Positions 33,973 to 44,845 of a stretch of DNA of 64,000 bases are shown here, piece after piece (position 1 is the stretch's first letter; each line of letters opens with the position of its first letter). The DNA is from Alphaproteobacteria bacterium. GTDB lineage: Bacteria > Myxococcota_A > UBA796 > CAJQPC01. The notes below the pieces were generated by a model. That model was not told the origin of the DNA. It saw nothing but the letters and a program-made list of their open reading frames with translations, and did not search any database. The stretch is taken from contig JACKEV010000015.1 in NCBI GenBank assembly GCA_020632795.1, forward strand, positions 124,001 through 188,000. Reading direction: 5' to 3'. The position numbers and the translations under genes are program-made.

Positions 33973-34861
33973 CTCCGGCCTCCGCGGTGTCGGTGGGCGT
34001 GTCCTCGGCGGTGTTGGGTTGCAGGCGCTCGATCTGGGAGGTCAGCACGGTGTCCGCCATCGCGGCGGTCTGGGCGCTCCAGTGGAAGCCCGAGACCATG
34101 ACCGTGCCGCCGCCGGCCGAGAACTTCACCAGCAGCGGCACGTCCTCCAGGCTGCCGGTGCCCTGCTCGTCGGAGAGCCGAAGCTCCACGTCGCCGCGCA
34201 TGAGCACCTCGACGTCGGGGCCGACGTCCTCCATCACCGCCCAGTTGCCGTAGTTGAAGTGCAGGGAGACCGCCTCGGTCTCCAGGTCCTGCCGCAGGCC
34301 CTCGGTGAACACGTCGGCCTGCACCCGGCCGGGGCTGCCCACCTGGGCGGCGTCCAGCGCGGTGTCCTCGCCGTAGAAGTCGATGGCGTCGGGCCAGATG
34401 GCCTCGACGATGTCGTAGGCCCAGTCCGACACCACGAGCACGCGGTTCCGCTCCTCGACGTAGCGGCGGATGACGTCGACGCGCTCGGGATCCGCGACGA
34501 TGCCGTCGTCGTCCTCGATGCCGTTGTAGACGTAGTCCCCCAGACCCCGGGTGCCGGAGTTGAGGAACAGGGCGTCGTAGCCGAACAGCTCGGGGTTGCC
34601 GTCGACCTCGGCGAACAGGCCCTCGACCTTGAGCTGGATCCCGTCGGGGTCGATGTCGGGGTCATAGGCCGCGCAGCAGATGAAGCCCTCGTAGCGCTGG
34701 TAGGGGATCACCATGCGGTCGAGGCTGGACTCGATGTGATCGAAGTCCCCGGTGACGACGGCGATGTCGTCGAAGGGGCGCTCGACGAAGGTGTTGTCCA
34801 CGCAGGCCCCGCACAGGGCCACCAGGAGCAGCAGGGGGGTCCGCGGCGCGGCGTCAGGCAT
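33962..34861 (-). CDS. Lipoprotein with glutamine-amidotransferase-like fold
   Basis: This 299-residue lipoprotein (LVALCGAC) has a mature region with IAVVTGDFDHIESSLDRM, then YDALFLNSGTRGLGDYV, VIRRYVEERNRVLVVSDWAYDIVE and GGGTVMVSGFHWS. The order of strands recalls class I GATase-like or ThuA-like flavodoxin folds, in which an Asn/Ser-Gly turn replaces the catalytic Cys. It is probably a non-catalytic binding domain. I prefer ATG 34861 to a GTG at 34870. Confidence 0.65.
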   Translation of the reverse strand: MPDAAPRTPLLLLVALCGACVDNTFVERPFDDIAVVTGDFDHIESSLDRMVIPYQRYEGFICCAAYDPDIDPDGIQLKVEGLFAEVDGNPELFGYDALFLNSGTRGLGDYVYNGIEDDDGIVADPERVDVIRRYVEERNRVLVVSDWAYDIVEAIWPDAIDFYGEDTALDAAQVGSPGRVQADVFTEGLRQDLETEAVSLHFNYGNWAVMEDVGPDVEVLMRGDVELRLSDEQGTGSLEDVPLLVKFSAGGGTVMVSGFHWSAQTAAMADTVLTSQIERLQPNTAEDTPTDTAEAGDAG

Positions 34862-34866
34862 GCGTC

Positions 34867-36621
34867 TCACTCCAGGATCATGGAGGCCTGGAGGTAGATG
34901 TAGGACTCCGCGACGTTGGTCTGGTAGATGGAGTCCCGCAGCCCGAACTCGGGGCCCTCGATGAAGCTGTAGGCGATGAAGTACACCGGGTTGGGGTCGA
35001 GCAGCAGGATCTCGTCGGCGGTGTAGGCGTGCACGCCGTCGTCCCAGGGGATGGAGATGGCCCGCCCCGGGTCGGTGGTGCCGTTGTAGGTGGTCCCGTC
35101 GATCATCGTGACGAAGATCGCGTCGGGGTAGGTCATCGCCGGGGTCCAGGTGTAGACGAAGTCCTGGGTGCGGTCGTGGGTGTAGTTGCCCCACAGGTCC
35201 GGGCTGGTGAGGTGCCAGTCGGCCGGCACGGTGGGCTGGACGCCGAAGAGGATCTCCTCCTCCAGGCCCTCGGGGTCGCCCTGGAGGTGCAGGTCGTAGA
35301 CGTTGTCGGGGACGTAGTCCTCCATCGTGAGGTCCTGGCCCACGTAGAAGATCATGCCGGTGTTGGGGTCGACGACCTTCTCCAGGGTGACGGTGTTGGC
35401 GTCGGACTCCAGCCACACGTAGTCGCCCGCCGAGACGGTGAGCGGGTTGGGGCAGTCCTCGTCGCCGCCGCTGCCGCTGCCGATGATGGGGCCGACGGCG
35501 TTGATGTCGTAGGGGGTGGGCTGGGGCTCGCTGCCGCTGCCGCCGCCGGAGGGGCAGGGCGGGTCCAGCGGGACGAAGAACACGCAGCTCGCGTTCACCG
35601 ACTCCCGGAGCTGCCCGGTGTCGTTGTCGATGCCCCGGGTGACCGTGAAGCTGAGGTCGATGGCGACCTCCTCCAGATCCCAGCCGCCGCCGATGACCTC
35701 GAAGCCGTCGGGGATGCGGACCGACTCGTCGCCCGTGGTGATCATGACGTCGCGCATGCCCAGCTCGGCGGCGTTGGACAGGGTCATGCGGCCCCACAGG
35801 TTCTCGGCGTCGAGCACGGTGATGGAGTCGACGCGGATGTCCGGGTTCAGGCCGTTGCCGTCGAAGAAGGTGAGCGTGGGCGTGTCGGTGAGGAAGTTGG
35901 TGCCCCGGGCGATGACGGTGAACTCGACGGTGTCGCCCTGCTCGGCGATCTCGGGGTCGAAGGTGGCGCCCAGGCCGACCCGGTCCACGGTGAAGCCGCC
36001 GTAGTTGGTGACGATCTTGCCCTGGTCCTCGGTGTAGACGTCCCGCAGGCCCGGAGGCGCGTCGGCCTCGATGGAGACGGTGGCCTCGGCGAGGATCTCG
36101 GAGAGCACGGTGAACTCGAGGACGTCGACGCCGTCGCCGAAGTTCACCCAGGTGCGGCCGGACTGCCAGCGGGTGTTGTTGCCGAAGATCTCGACCTCGA
36201 CGGTCTCGCCCAGGCGGCCCCGGTCCGGGGTGAGGGTGAAGGACTCCTCGACGACGCGGAAGGCGTTGTCCAGGGTGATGTCGCGGCCCTGGATGTCCAG
36301 GAGCACGTCGCGGCGGCCGACCTCGGCGTCGGGCTCGATGGTGATCTCGGCGACGCTGGTCCAGCCGTCGTGCACCGTGAGGGAGTCCACCCGGATGCCC
36401 TCGCCGAAGTCCACCGCGGTCTCGCCCAGGCGGAAGGCGCTCTGGTCGGCCAGCAGCTCGACGGTCATGGACGTGCCCAAGGCGCCCATGGGGGGCGTCA
36501 CCTCGAAGGCGCTGTTGCGGCCGTCGTCCTCACCCGGATCCTCATTCTTGGGGTCGCTGCAGCCGAGCGCGAGCAGCGGCAGAGCCAGCAGGAACGCGAA
36601 GGAGATGGGGGCGCGAGACAT
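34867..36621 (-). CDS. Lipoprotein with IPT-like repeats, first gene of six-lipoprotein operon
   Basis: The 584-residue protein has lipobox LLALGC and an AGGAGG site before ATG 36621. It carries three Ig-like units with a common opening (VTPPMGALGTSMTVEL, LTPDRGRLGETVEVEI, FDPEIAEQGDTVEFTV) and alternating FGEGIRVDSLTV-type strands. The 250-residue C-terminal part is Gly/Ser-rich in the middle and has DPNPVYFIAYSFIEGPEFG near the end. No enzymatic motif is visible. A good promoter candidate lies about 100 bases upstream. Confidence 0.8.
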   Translation of the reverse strand: MSRAPISFAFLLALPLLALGCSDPKNEDPGEDDGRNSAFEVTPPMGALGTSMTVELLADQSAFRLGETAVDFGEGIRVDSLTVHDGWTSVAEITIEPDAEVGRRDVLLDIQGRDITLDNAFRVVEESFTLTPDRGRLGETVEVEIFGNNTRWQSGRTWVNFGDGVDVLEFTVLSEILAEATVSIEADAPPGLRDVYTEDQGKIVTNYGGFTVDRVGLGATFDPEIAEQGDTVEFTVIARGTNFLTDTPTLTFFDGNGLNPDIRVDSITVLDAENLWGRMTLSNAAELGMRDVMITTGDESVRIPDGFEVIGGGWDLEEVAIDLSFTVTRGIDNDTGQLRESVNASCVFFVPLDPPCPSGGGSGSEPQPTPYDINAVGPIIGSGSGGDEDCPNPLTVSAGDYVWLESDANTVTLEKVVDPNTGMIFYVGQDLTMEDYVPDNVYDLHLQGDPEGLEEEILFGVQPTVPADWHLTSPDLWGNYTHDRTQDFVYTWTPAMTYPDAIFVTMIDGTTYNGTTDPGRAISIPWDDGVHAYTADEILLLDPNPVYFIAYSFIEGPEFGLRDSIYQTNVAESYIYLQASMILE

Positions 36622-36720
36622 ACAGCCTCCTGAGAGCGGATGGGGCCGGCGGTGCGCAGGGCATGCTGTGGGCGCTATCCTGACCCACGCCGCGCGCACC
36701 AGGGGCCAGCGGACGCACGG

Positions 36721-36750
36721 AGTATAGCCGCCGCCATCGCGGGCCGGCAA
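36721..36750 (-). promoter_or_regulatory. Promoter candidate for six-lipoprotein operon
   Basis: On the minus strand TTGCCG (36750-36745), an 18-base spacer and TATACT (36726-36721) form a good sigma70-like pair in the 155-base gap between nuoN and the first lipoprotein gene. The implied leader is about 95 bases. TATACT is rare in such GC-rich sequence, which supports the call. Confidence 0.5.
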
Positions 36751-36776
36751 CGACCGCATACCCGGCGTTGACCCTC

Positions 36777-38272
36777 TCAGCCAGCGAGCGAGGCCACGCC
36801 CTGGCGACACAGGTCGATGAGCTGGCCCGGGAAGAGGCCGAAGGCCAGGATCGCGAGGCTGGCGATGCCCAGCGCGCTGGCGACCGCCGCGCCCGGCTGC
36901 ACCGCGAGGGGCTCGCGGTCGTCGCGCATGTACATGTAGACGATCGGGCGGAGGTAGTAGTAGACGCCGATCGCCCCGGAGACCGCGCCCACGATCGCGA
37001 GGCCCGTGTAGCCCCCGCGCACCGCCGCCGCGAACAGGTAGAACTTGCCGACGAAGCCCATCGTCGGGGGGATGCCCGCCAGGGACAGCAGGCAGAGGGC
37101 CAGGCCCGCGGCCAGCAGGGGGTTGCGGCGGGCGAGCCCGACGAGGTGCTCGACGCTGGTGAGGTCACGGCCGCGCTCGGCCATCAGCGTCAGCACCGCG
37201 AAGGCGCCGAGGGTCATGAAGGTGTAGGCCAGCAGGTAGAACAACAGCCCGGAGACCTGGGGGTTGGCGCCCGCGCTGCTGCCGTCCACCGCGACCAGGG
37301 CCATCAGCATGTACCCGGCGTGGGCGATGGAGGAGTAGGCCAGCATGCGCTTGAGGTCGACCTGGACCAGCGCCGCGATGTTGCCCAGCAGCATGGTGGC
37401 CGCCGCGATGAGCCACAGGGGCAGGGTCCAGTCGTCCTTCACGTCGAGGAAGGCGACGAAGAGCACCCGCCCGAAGGCGGCGAAGGACGCGGCCTTCACG
37501 CCGGTGGCCATGTAGCCGGTGACCGAGGCGGGGGCGCCCTCGTAGACGTCGGGGGCCCACATGTGGAAGGGCACCGCCGCCACCTTGAAGCAGAAGCCGA
37601 CCATGATGAGGCTCACGCCGATCATCAGCATGCCGGTGGTGTGCCCGGCGGCGACGGCGTCGCGGATGCCGTGGAGGTTGGTGGTCCCGGTGTCGCCGTA
37701 GATGAAGGCGATGCCGTAGAGCAGGATGCCCGAGGCGAAGGCCCCCATGATGAAGTACTTGAAGCCGCTCTCGACCGCCCGCACGGTGCGCTGCATGGCC
37801 GCCATCACGTACAGGCCCAGCGACATGACCTCCAGGGCCACGAAGAGCAGGATCAGGTCGTTGCCCATGCCCATCAGCATCATGCCGGAGAGCGAGAACA
37901 GGGCGAGGGCGTAGTACTCCCCTACCCTCAAGCCGATGCGCTCCAGGTAGTCATGGGAGATGAGGATCGACAGGCCCGCCGAAATCAGGAACACCAGGTT
38001 GAAGAACGTGCCGTAGGCGTCGAAGGCGAGCATGCCGCTGAAGCCGGTGCCCTCCGCCCCGGCCTGCACCGTGGTGACCAGCCCGAGGGAGACCAGCACC
38101 GCGACGAGGCTCAGGCCCATCAGCAGCCGCTTGTCCGGCGGCCGGGCGACGGCCTCCCACAGGATGATGACGATCGCGACCAGGAACACCAGGATCGCGG
38201 GCGAGAGCGTGAGCAGATCCGCCCCGAGGTGCTCGGGGACGGCCACACCCAGGCCGGACGTGAGGGGCAGCA

Positions 38273-38273
<1 letters not shown>
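36777..38273 (-). CDS. nuoN: NADH-quinone oxidoreductase subunit N
   Basis: This 498-residue antiporter-like membrane subunit of complex I has about 14 hydrophobic segments and the conserved GMMLMGMGNDLILLFVALEVMSLGLYV and VAAVPFHMWAPDVYEGAP regions, including the conserved Lys in transmembrane helix 7. NuoN is one of the three Mrp-type proton-pumping subunits. It is the last gene of the operon, and its ATG overlaps the nuoM stop (TGATG). Confidence 0.96.
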
Positions 38274-39829
<1,556 letters not shown>

Positions 39830-39834
39830 GTCGC

Positions 39835-41952
39835 TCACCCGACCGCGTAGAAGAAGGCGACGAGCACCGCGCCCAGGCCGACGGCGAGCACATAGCCCTG
39901 CACCCGCCCGGTCTGGAACACCCGCCCGTAGCTGCGCCCCAGGGCGCGGGCCCCGGAGCCCGCCGCGTTGACCAACCCATCGATGATCTGGGCGTCGACG
40001 ATGGCCCACAGCACGTTGCGGCTGAGGAAGTGGATGGGCTTGAGCACCACCAGCTCATACAGCTCGTCCACGTACCACTTGTTCAGCGAGCCCTGGTAGA
40101 CCCGGTCGGTCTCGACCGCCAGCGGGTCCAGCTCCGATCCGTAGGTGCTCTCGCCCTTGCCCGCGTACATCAGCCAGGCGATGGAGACCATCAGCGCGAT
40201 GAAGACCAGGGTGATGCCCATCACCATGAACTCCTCACCGCTGGAGGCGACCATCGTGCCGGTGGCCGCGTCATACACCTGGGGGAAGTTGAAGGGCGCG
40301 AGCTGGGCCTCGGCGTGGTGGAACACCGGGTCGAGGAAGTGGTGCAGCTTGCCGCCCTCGTGCCCGCCGGGCATCCAGTGGGGCAGGTTGAAGAAGCCGG
40401 CGACCAGCGAGAGCACCGCCAGCACGATGAGGGGGATGGTGATGACCGCCGGAGACTCGTGGGGGGTGTGGTGCCCATGCCCGTGGTCGTCATGGCCGTG
40501 GTCATCGTGGCCGTGGTCGTCGCCGCCGCCCCGGTACTCCCCGAAGAAGGTCATGAAGTACAGGCGGCTCATGTAGAAGGCCGTCAGCAGCGCGGTGACG
40601 AAGCCCAGGCCGTAGACGACGCCGGGCACGTTGACCCAGTCCCCGAACAGGGCGACCCGCTCCAGGGGGGTGTTGAAGGCCAGCCAGAGGATCTCGTCCT
40701 TGGAGAAGAAGCCCGAGGTCAGCGGGAAGCCGATGATGGCCAGGTAGCCGGCGGTGAAGGTCCAGAACGTGACGGGCATGTGCTTGCGCAGGCCGCCCAT
40801 CTTCCGCATGTCCTGCTGGTGGTGCAGGGCGTGGATGATGGAGCCCGAGCCGAGGAACATCAGCGCCTTGAAGAAGGCGTGGGTCATGACGTGGAAGAAG
40901 CCGGCCGCGAACGCCCCGATGCCCACGCCGACGAACATGTAGCCGAGCTGGGAGACCGTGGAGTAGGCCAGGACCTTCTTGATGTCGTTCTGGGTGATGG
41001 CGATGGTGGCCGCCAGGAAGGCGGTCATCGCGCCGATGAGGGCGATGAGGCCCATGGCCGCCGGGGCCAGCACGTAGAGGAAGTTCAGCCGGCAGACCAT
41101 GTAGATGCCGGCGGTGACCATCGTGGCGGCGTGGATGAGGGCGGAGACCGGGGTGGGGCCGGCCATCGCGTCGGGGAGCCAGACGTAGAGCGGGATCTGC
41201 GCGGACTTGCCGGTGGCGCCGCCGAAGAAGAGCATGCAGACGCCGGTGACCACCAGCCCGCCGGCCCCGCCGACGATGGCCGGGTTGGCCTCGACGACGT
41301 GCTGCAGCTCCTGGAAGTTCATCGTGCCCTCGCTGCCCAGGGTCCAGAACAGCCAGAACAGCCCCACGACGAACATGAAGTCGCCGACCCGGTTGGTGAC
41401 GAAGGCCTTCTTGCCGGCGATGGCGTTGGCGGTGTCGCTGAACCAGAACCCGATGAGCAGGTAGGAGCAGACCCCCACCCCTTCCCAGCCGACGAACATG
41501 AGGAGGAAGTTGTCGCCCATCACGAGCAGCAGCATCGCGAAGACGAAGAGGTTCAAGTAGCTGAAATACCGCCACACCGAGGGGGCGTCGACGTCGTCGT
41601 CCATGTACCCGACGGAGTACAGGTGGATGAGCGAGCCCACGCCCGTGATGATGCACATCATCGTGGCGGAGAGCGGGTCCACCAGGAACCCGATGTCCGC
41701 GCTGAACGGCCCCACCGACATCCAGTTGTAGAGGGTGTAGGTGAGCGCGTTCGACGCCGCGCCGTGCTCAGCCCCGTGCCCCGCGCCCAGCAGCTCGAAG
41801 AGCGCCATGAACGAGAGCACCGCCGAGGCTGCGACCGCGCCGGTGGCGATGGACCCGGTGACGACCCGGGGCACACGCCGTCCGAGGATGGCGTTGACGA
41901 TGGCGCCCAGCAGGGGGAGCCCCGGAACCAGTGGAAGCAGGGAGGGAGACAA
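39835..41952 (-). CDS. nuoL: NADH-quinone oxidoreductase subunit L
   Basis: The 705-residue protein has the long antiporter core with SVGYMDDD, GWEGVGVCSYLLIGFWF and PLYVWLPDAMAGPTPVSALIHAATMVTAG. The lateral helix and the C-terminal helix that runs along the membrane arm follow. Around residues 474-493 there is a His/Asp-rich cytoplasm- or periplasm-facing loop built from tandem units, which is longer than usual. The start is TTG 41952, four bases before the end of nuoK. Confidence 0.95.
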   Translation of the reverse strand: MSPSLLPLVPGLPLLGAIVNAILGRRVPRVVTGSIATGAVAASAVLSFMALFELLGAGHGAEHGAASNALTYTLYNWMSVGPFSADIGFLVDPLSATMMCIITGVGSLIHLYSVGYMDDDVDAPSVWRYFSYLNLFVFAMLLLVMGDNFLLMFVGWEGVGVCSYLLIGFWFSDTANAIAGKKAFVTNRVGDFMFVVGLFWLFWTLGSEGTMNFQELQHVVEANPAIVGGAGGLVVTGVCMLFFGGATGKSAQIPLYVWLPDAMAGPTPVSALIHAATMVTAGIYMVCRLNFLYVLAPAAMGLIALIGAMTAFLAATIAITQNDIKKVLAYSTVSQLGYMFVGVGIGAFAAGFFHVMTHAFFKALMFLGSGSIIHALHHQQDMRKMGGLRKHMPVTFWTFTAGYLAIIGFPLTSGFFSKDEILWLAFNTPLERVALFGDWVNVPGVVYGLGFVTALLTAFYMSRLYFMTFFGEYRGGGDDHGHDDHGHDDHGHGHHTPHESPAVITIPLIVLAVLSLVAGFFNLPHWMPGGHEGGKLHHFLDPVFHHAEAQLAPFNFPQVYDAATGTMVASSGEEFMVMGITLVFIALMVSIAWLMYAGKGESTYGSELDPLAVETDRVYQGSLNKWYVDELYELVVLKPIHFLSRNVLWAIVDAQIIDGLVNAAGSGARALGRSYGRVFQTGRVQGYVLAVGLGAVLVAFFYAVG
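40481..40525 (-). repeat. Three 15-bp tandem units inside nuoL
   Basis: Units at 40481-40495, 40496-40510 and 40511-40525 are variants of CCGTGGTCGTCATGG. On the minus strand they encode repeating Gly-His-Asp-Asp-His, giving the His/Asp-rich loop of NuoL. The exact in-frame repeat length suggests growth by slippage. Confidence 0.8.
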
Positions 41953-41955
41953 GGT

Positions 41956-42264
41956 TCAGCCCTTCAGCAGGTTCAGATCGTCGAGGTCGACGTCGATCCG
42001 GTTGCGGTACAGCAGGATGACGAGGGCGAGGCCGACCCCGGCCTCTGCGGCGGCGACCGCCATCACGAAGACCGCGATGGCGTGGCCGTCCATCGTCCCG
42101 AGGTGCCGGGAGAACCCCACGAAGGCCAGGTTCACGCCGTTGAGCATCAGCTCGATGCTCATCAGGATGATGAGGATGTTCCGCCGCGTCAGCACGCCGA
42201 TCACGCCGAGCAGGAACAAGAGCGAGGAGGTCAGGAGGACCGGGAAGAGGCCGACGTGTTCCAT
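41956..42264 (-). CDS. nuoK: NADH-quinone oxidoreductase subunit K
   Basis: The 102-residue protein has three transmembrane helices. The conserved Glu residues of helices 2 and 3 are seen in IILMSIELMLNGVNLAFV and VAAAEAGVGLALV. They form part of the hydrophilic axis of complex I. The ATG at 42264 overlaps the nuoJ stop, and GTG 42267 is an alternative. Confidence 0.96.
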   Translation of the reverse strand: MEHVGLFPVLLTSSLLFLLGVIGVLTRRNILIILMSIELMLNGVNLAFVGFSRHLGTMDGHAIAVFVMAVAAAEAGVGLALVILLYRNRIDVDLDDLNLLKG

Positions 42265-42773
42265 CACAGCTCCTTCTTGGCCAGGACCACCGCCCCGACC
42301 ACCGCCACGGTCAACAGCCCCGAGACCACCTCGAAGGGCAGCAGGAACTGCCCGCTGAACAGCAGCAGCCCCAGGCCCTCGATGGTGCCGAAGGACTCGG
42401 GCAGGGCGTCAGGGCCCAGCAGCGCCATGTCCCGGGACGCGGACAGGGCCACGATGACGCTGAGGCCGACCAGCCCGCCGACCGCCGCCCCGGCGACCCC
42501 GCGCGGCGACAGCTCCCAGGCCGAGAGCGCCGCCTCCCGGACGTTGAGGACCATGATGACGAAGATGAAGAGGACCATGATCGCGCCGGCGTAGACCAGG
42601 AGCTGGATGACGGCGACGAAGTGGGCCCCCAGGAGCGCGTACATCGCGGCGAGGCAGAAGAACGAGGCCACCAGCGACACCGCGCTGGAGATCGCGTTCT
42701 GCCGCGTGATCACGGAGACCCCCGAGATCACCGCGAGCGCGGCGAAGGTGTAGAAGAGTACGGCTTCGAACAT
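42264..42773 (-). CDS. nuoJ: NADH-quinone oxidoreductase subunit J
   Basis: The 169-residue membrane subunit has five hydrophobic segments, with the conserved helix 3 VIQLLVYAGAIMVLFIFVIMVLN including the pi-bulge region. The ATG 42773 follows GGAAAGCTG and is preferred over an upstream in-frame start. Confidence 0.95.
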   Translation of the reverse strand: MFEAVLFYTFAALAVISGVSVITRQNAISSAVSLVASFFCLAAMYALLGAHFVAVIQLLVYAGAIMVLFIFVIMVLNVREAALSAWELSPRGVAGAAVGGLVGLSVIVALSASRDMALLGPDALPESFGTIEGLGLLLFSGQFLLPFEVVSGLLTVAVVGAVVLAKKEL

Positions 42774-42839
42774 CAGCTTTCCGGGTTCCGCTCCGCAGTA
42801 ACTCAATCCGCAAGCGCTACAACGTCTCGGGGAAGGGGC

Positions 42840-43424
42840 TCAGGAGAACGGCACGACAGGCGGGATCTCCTCCAGGAAGCCCGCGGGGGCGTCCTCGGGG
42901 TTCTCCCGATACCATCGCTCGGCCTCGGGCTTCGCTCCATCCATGAGGTCGCGCATGTAGTTGCGCGTGTGGATCATGTCCTGGCGGGTGTAGGCGTTGA
43001 TCTCGTAGATCCGCGTGTCCATGCGGATCGCGTCCTTGGGGCAGGCCTCGACACAGAAGCCGCAGTAGATGCACCGCAGCATGTCGATGTTGAAGACCAC
43101 CGGGTATTTCTCGATGGGGTCGTCGGCGTCCTCGTCCGCCACGATGCTGATGCACTTGGCCGGGCAGGCCGTGGAGCAGCACATGCAGGCGACGCACTTG
43201 TACTTGCCGTCGGGCCGCGTGGTCAGGCGGTGGGCGCCCTTGTAGCGGTCGTTGACCGGCTTGCGGACCTCGGGGTACTCGATGGTGTCGAAAGCCTCGC
43301 CCTTGGCCTGACCGACGATGTTCTTGATGACGTGGCCGAGGGTCAGGGCCATGCCCTTGACGACCTCGACGAGGTACATCGACTCGGAGGTGGTGAGCTT
43401 GCGCTTCTGGGGGAGGTCAGCCAT
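42840..43424 (-). CDS. nuoI: NADH-quinone oxidoreductase subunit I
   Basis: This 194-residue ferredoxin-type subunit has two [4Fe-4S] motifs, CVACMCCSTACP and CIYCGFCVEACP, that hold clusters N6a and N6b on the electron path to quinone. An N-terminal amphipathic helix (KGMALTLGHVIKNIVG) lies on the membrane surface. It ends 66 bases before nuoJ. Confidence 0.97.
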   Translation of the reverse strand: MADLPQKRKLTTSESMYLVEVVKGMALTLGHVIKNIVGQAKGEAFDTIEYPEVRKPVNDRYKGAHRLTTRPDGKYKCVACMCCSTACPAKCISIVADEDADDPIEKYPVVFNIDMLRCIYCGFCVEACPKDAIRMDTRIYEINAYTRQDMIHTRNYMRDLMDGAKPEAERWYRENPEDAPAGFLEEIPPVVPFS

Positions 43425-43460
43425 GTCGTGACCCTGTGGTGAGGGGTTGCGCGAGGGCGC

Positions 43461-44837
43461 TCACGGGACGGCGCCGTAGAGGGCGCCGCCGAGGACGTTG
43501 GCGTCGAAGAGCACGAAGAGCGCCGCGTAGGCGATGTTGGCCAGGGCGATGGGCAGCATGTACTTCCAGCCCAGGTCCATGAGCTGGTCGTAGCGGAACC
43601 GCGGCAGCGTCCACCGCACCCAGATGAACATCCAGCAGCCGATGAGGATCTTGATGACCAGCATGTTGAGCTGGGTCACCATGACGATGATCTCGGTGAG
43701 CAGGGGCAGATCGGCGAGCATGCCCGAGCCGCCCAGGCCGGCGAGGGCCAGGTGGGCCAGGGCCGCAGCGCCCCACGCGGCGGTGAAGAACTTCCACTCC
43801 CGGTGCCGGGGGTCGCCCGCCGGGAGGGCGGAGTAGAACTTCCGGTTGCGGCGGCCGAAGGCCAGCGCCGAGGCCCCGGAGAAGGCCACCGCCCCCCCCA
43901 GACCGAGGACGATGAGCACCAGCCCGATGTTGCTCCGCAGCGCCTCGCCGTTGACGAAGGGCACGTTGTAGCCGCCGAAGAACAGGGTGGCCGTGACCGC
44001 AGAGGCCACGATCATGTTGGCGTACTCGGCCATGAAGAACAGGGCGAACCGCAGCGAGGAGTACTCGGTGTGGTAGCCCGCCACCAGCTCGGCCTCGGAC
44101 TCGGGGAGGTCGAAGGGGTTGCGGTTGCACTCGGCGAAGGCCGAGACCCAGAACAGCACGAAGGAGACGACCCCGACCGGCGGGGCCAGCAGCACGCCCC
44201 AGTTCCGGATCGACTGCCCCTGGATCTGCATGATGTCGTCGAGCTGGACGGTGCCGTAGACCATGAAGATGGCCACCAGGGCCAGGCCCATCGCCAGCTC
44301 GTAGCTGACCATCTGGGCCGAGGAGCGCAGGCCGCCCAGCAGCGAGAACTTGTTGTTCGACGACCAGCCCGCCAGCATGATGCCGTAGACCCCCAGGGAG
44401 GTCATGGCCAGCACGTAGAGCACCCCGCCGTTGATGTCGGCGACCTGGAGCTGGATCGCGTAGGCGTCCTGGAGACCCAGCACGCCGGTGGCGATGTCGG
44501 CGGGGATGAGGATCTGGTCGCCCCAGGGCACCACCGCGAAGGTGATGAGCGAGATGGTCATCGCCACCACCGGGGCCAGGGCCCACAGCGGCTTGTAGAC
44601 GTGACCGGGCTCGACGTCCTCCTTGGTGATGAGCTTGATGACATCGGGCAGGGTGTGCACGAGGCCCGCCGCCCGGATCCCGAGGATGCTGGCCCGGTTC
44701 GGGCCAGGACGGTCCTGGATGTAGGCGGCACCCTTGCGCTCCGCCCAGATGAGGAGCGGCACGATCTGCATCACGAGCGCCAGGGCGAAGATGCACTTCA
44801 CCAGGGCCAGGATGACGGTCAACGTGGTCTCGGACAT
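43461..44837 (-). CDS. nuoH: NADH-quinone oxidoreductase subunit H
   Basis: The 458-residue protein is the quinone-channel subunit of complex I, with AERKGAAYIQDRPGPNR near the N-terminus and the ETNRxPFDLPE-type loop as ECNRNPFDLPESEAELVAGYHTEY. It is longer than E. coli NuoH (about 325 residues) because of an inserted loop after the FDLPE region and an extended section around RKFYSALPAGDPRHREWKFF. Confidence 0.96.
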   Translation of the reverse strand: MSETTLTVILALVKCIFALALVMQIVPLLIWAERKGAAYIQDRPGPNRASILGIRAAGLVHTLPDVIKLITKEDVEPGHVYKPLWALAPVVAMTISLITFAVVPWGDQILIPADIATGVLGLQDAYAIQLQVADINGGVLYVLAMTSLGVYGIMLAGWSSNNKFSLLGGLRSSAQMVSYELAMGLALVAIFMVYGTVQLDDIMQIQGQSIRNWGVLLAPPVGVVSFVLFWVSAFAECNRNPFDLPESEAELVAGYHTEYSSLRFALFFMAEYANMIVASAVTATLFFGGYNVPFVNGEALRSNIGLVLIVLGLGGAVAFSGASALAFGRRNRKFYSALPAGDPRHREWKFFTAAWGAAALAHLALAGLGGSGMLADLPLLTEIIVMVTQLNMLVIKILIGCWMFIWVRWTLPRFRYDQLMDLGWKYMLPIALANIAYAALFVLFDANVLGGALYGAVP

Positions 44838-44845
44838 GGGGCTCT

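Noticed and set aside
40481..40525. CRISPR or minisatellite-like array
   Set aside because: Only three contiguous 15-bp in-frame units without spacers, inside a conserved gene.
40030..42594. A long plus-strand frame opposite nuoL/K/J, partly His-rich
   Set aside because: Antisense to conserved complex I genes. The composition reflects the mirrored codons.
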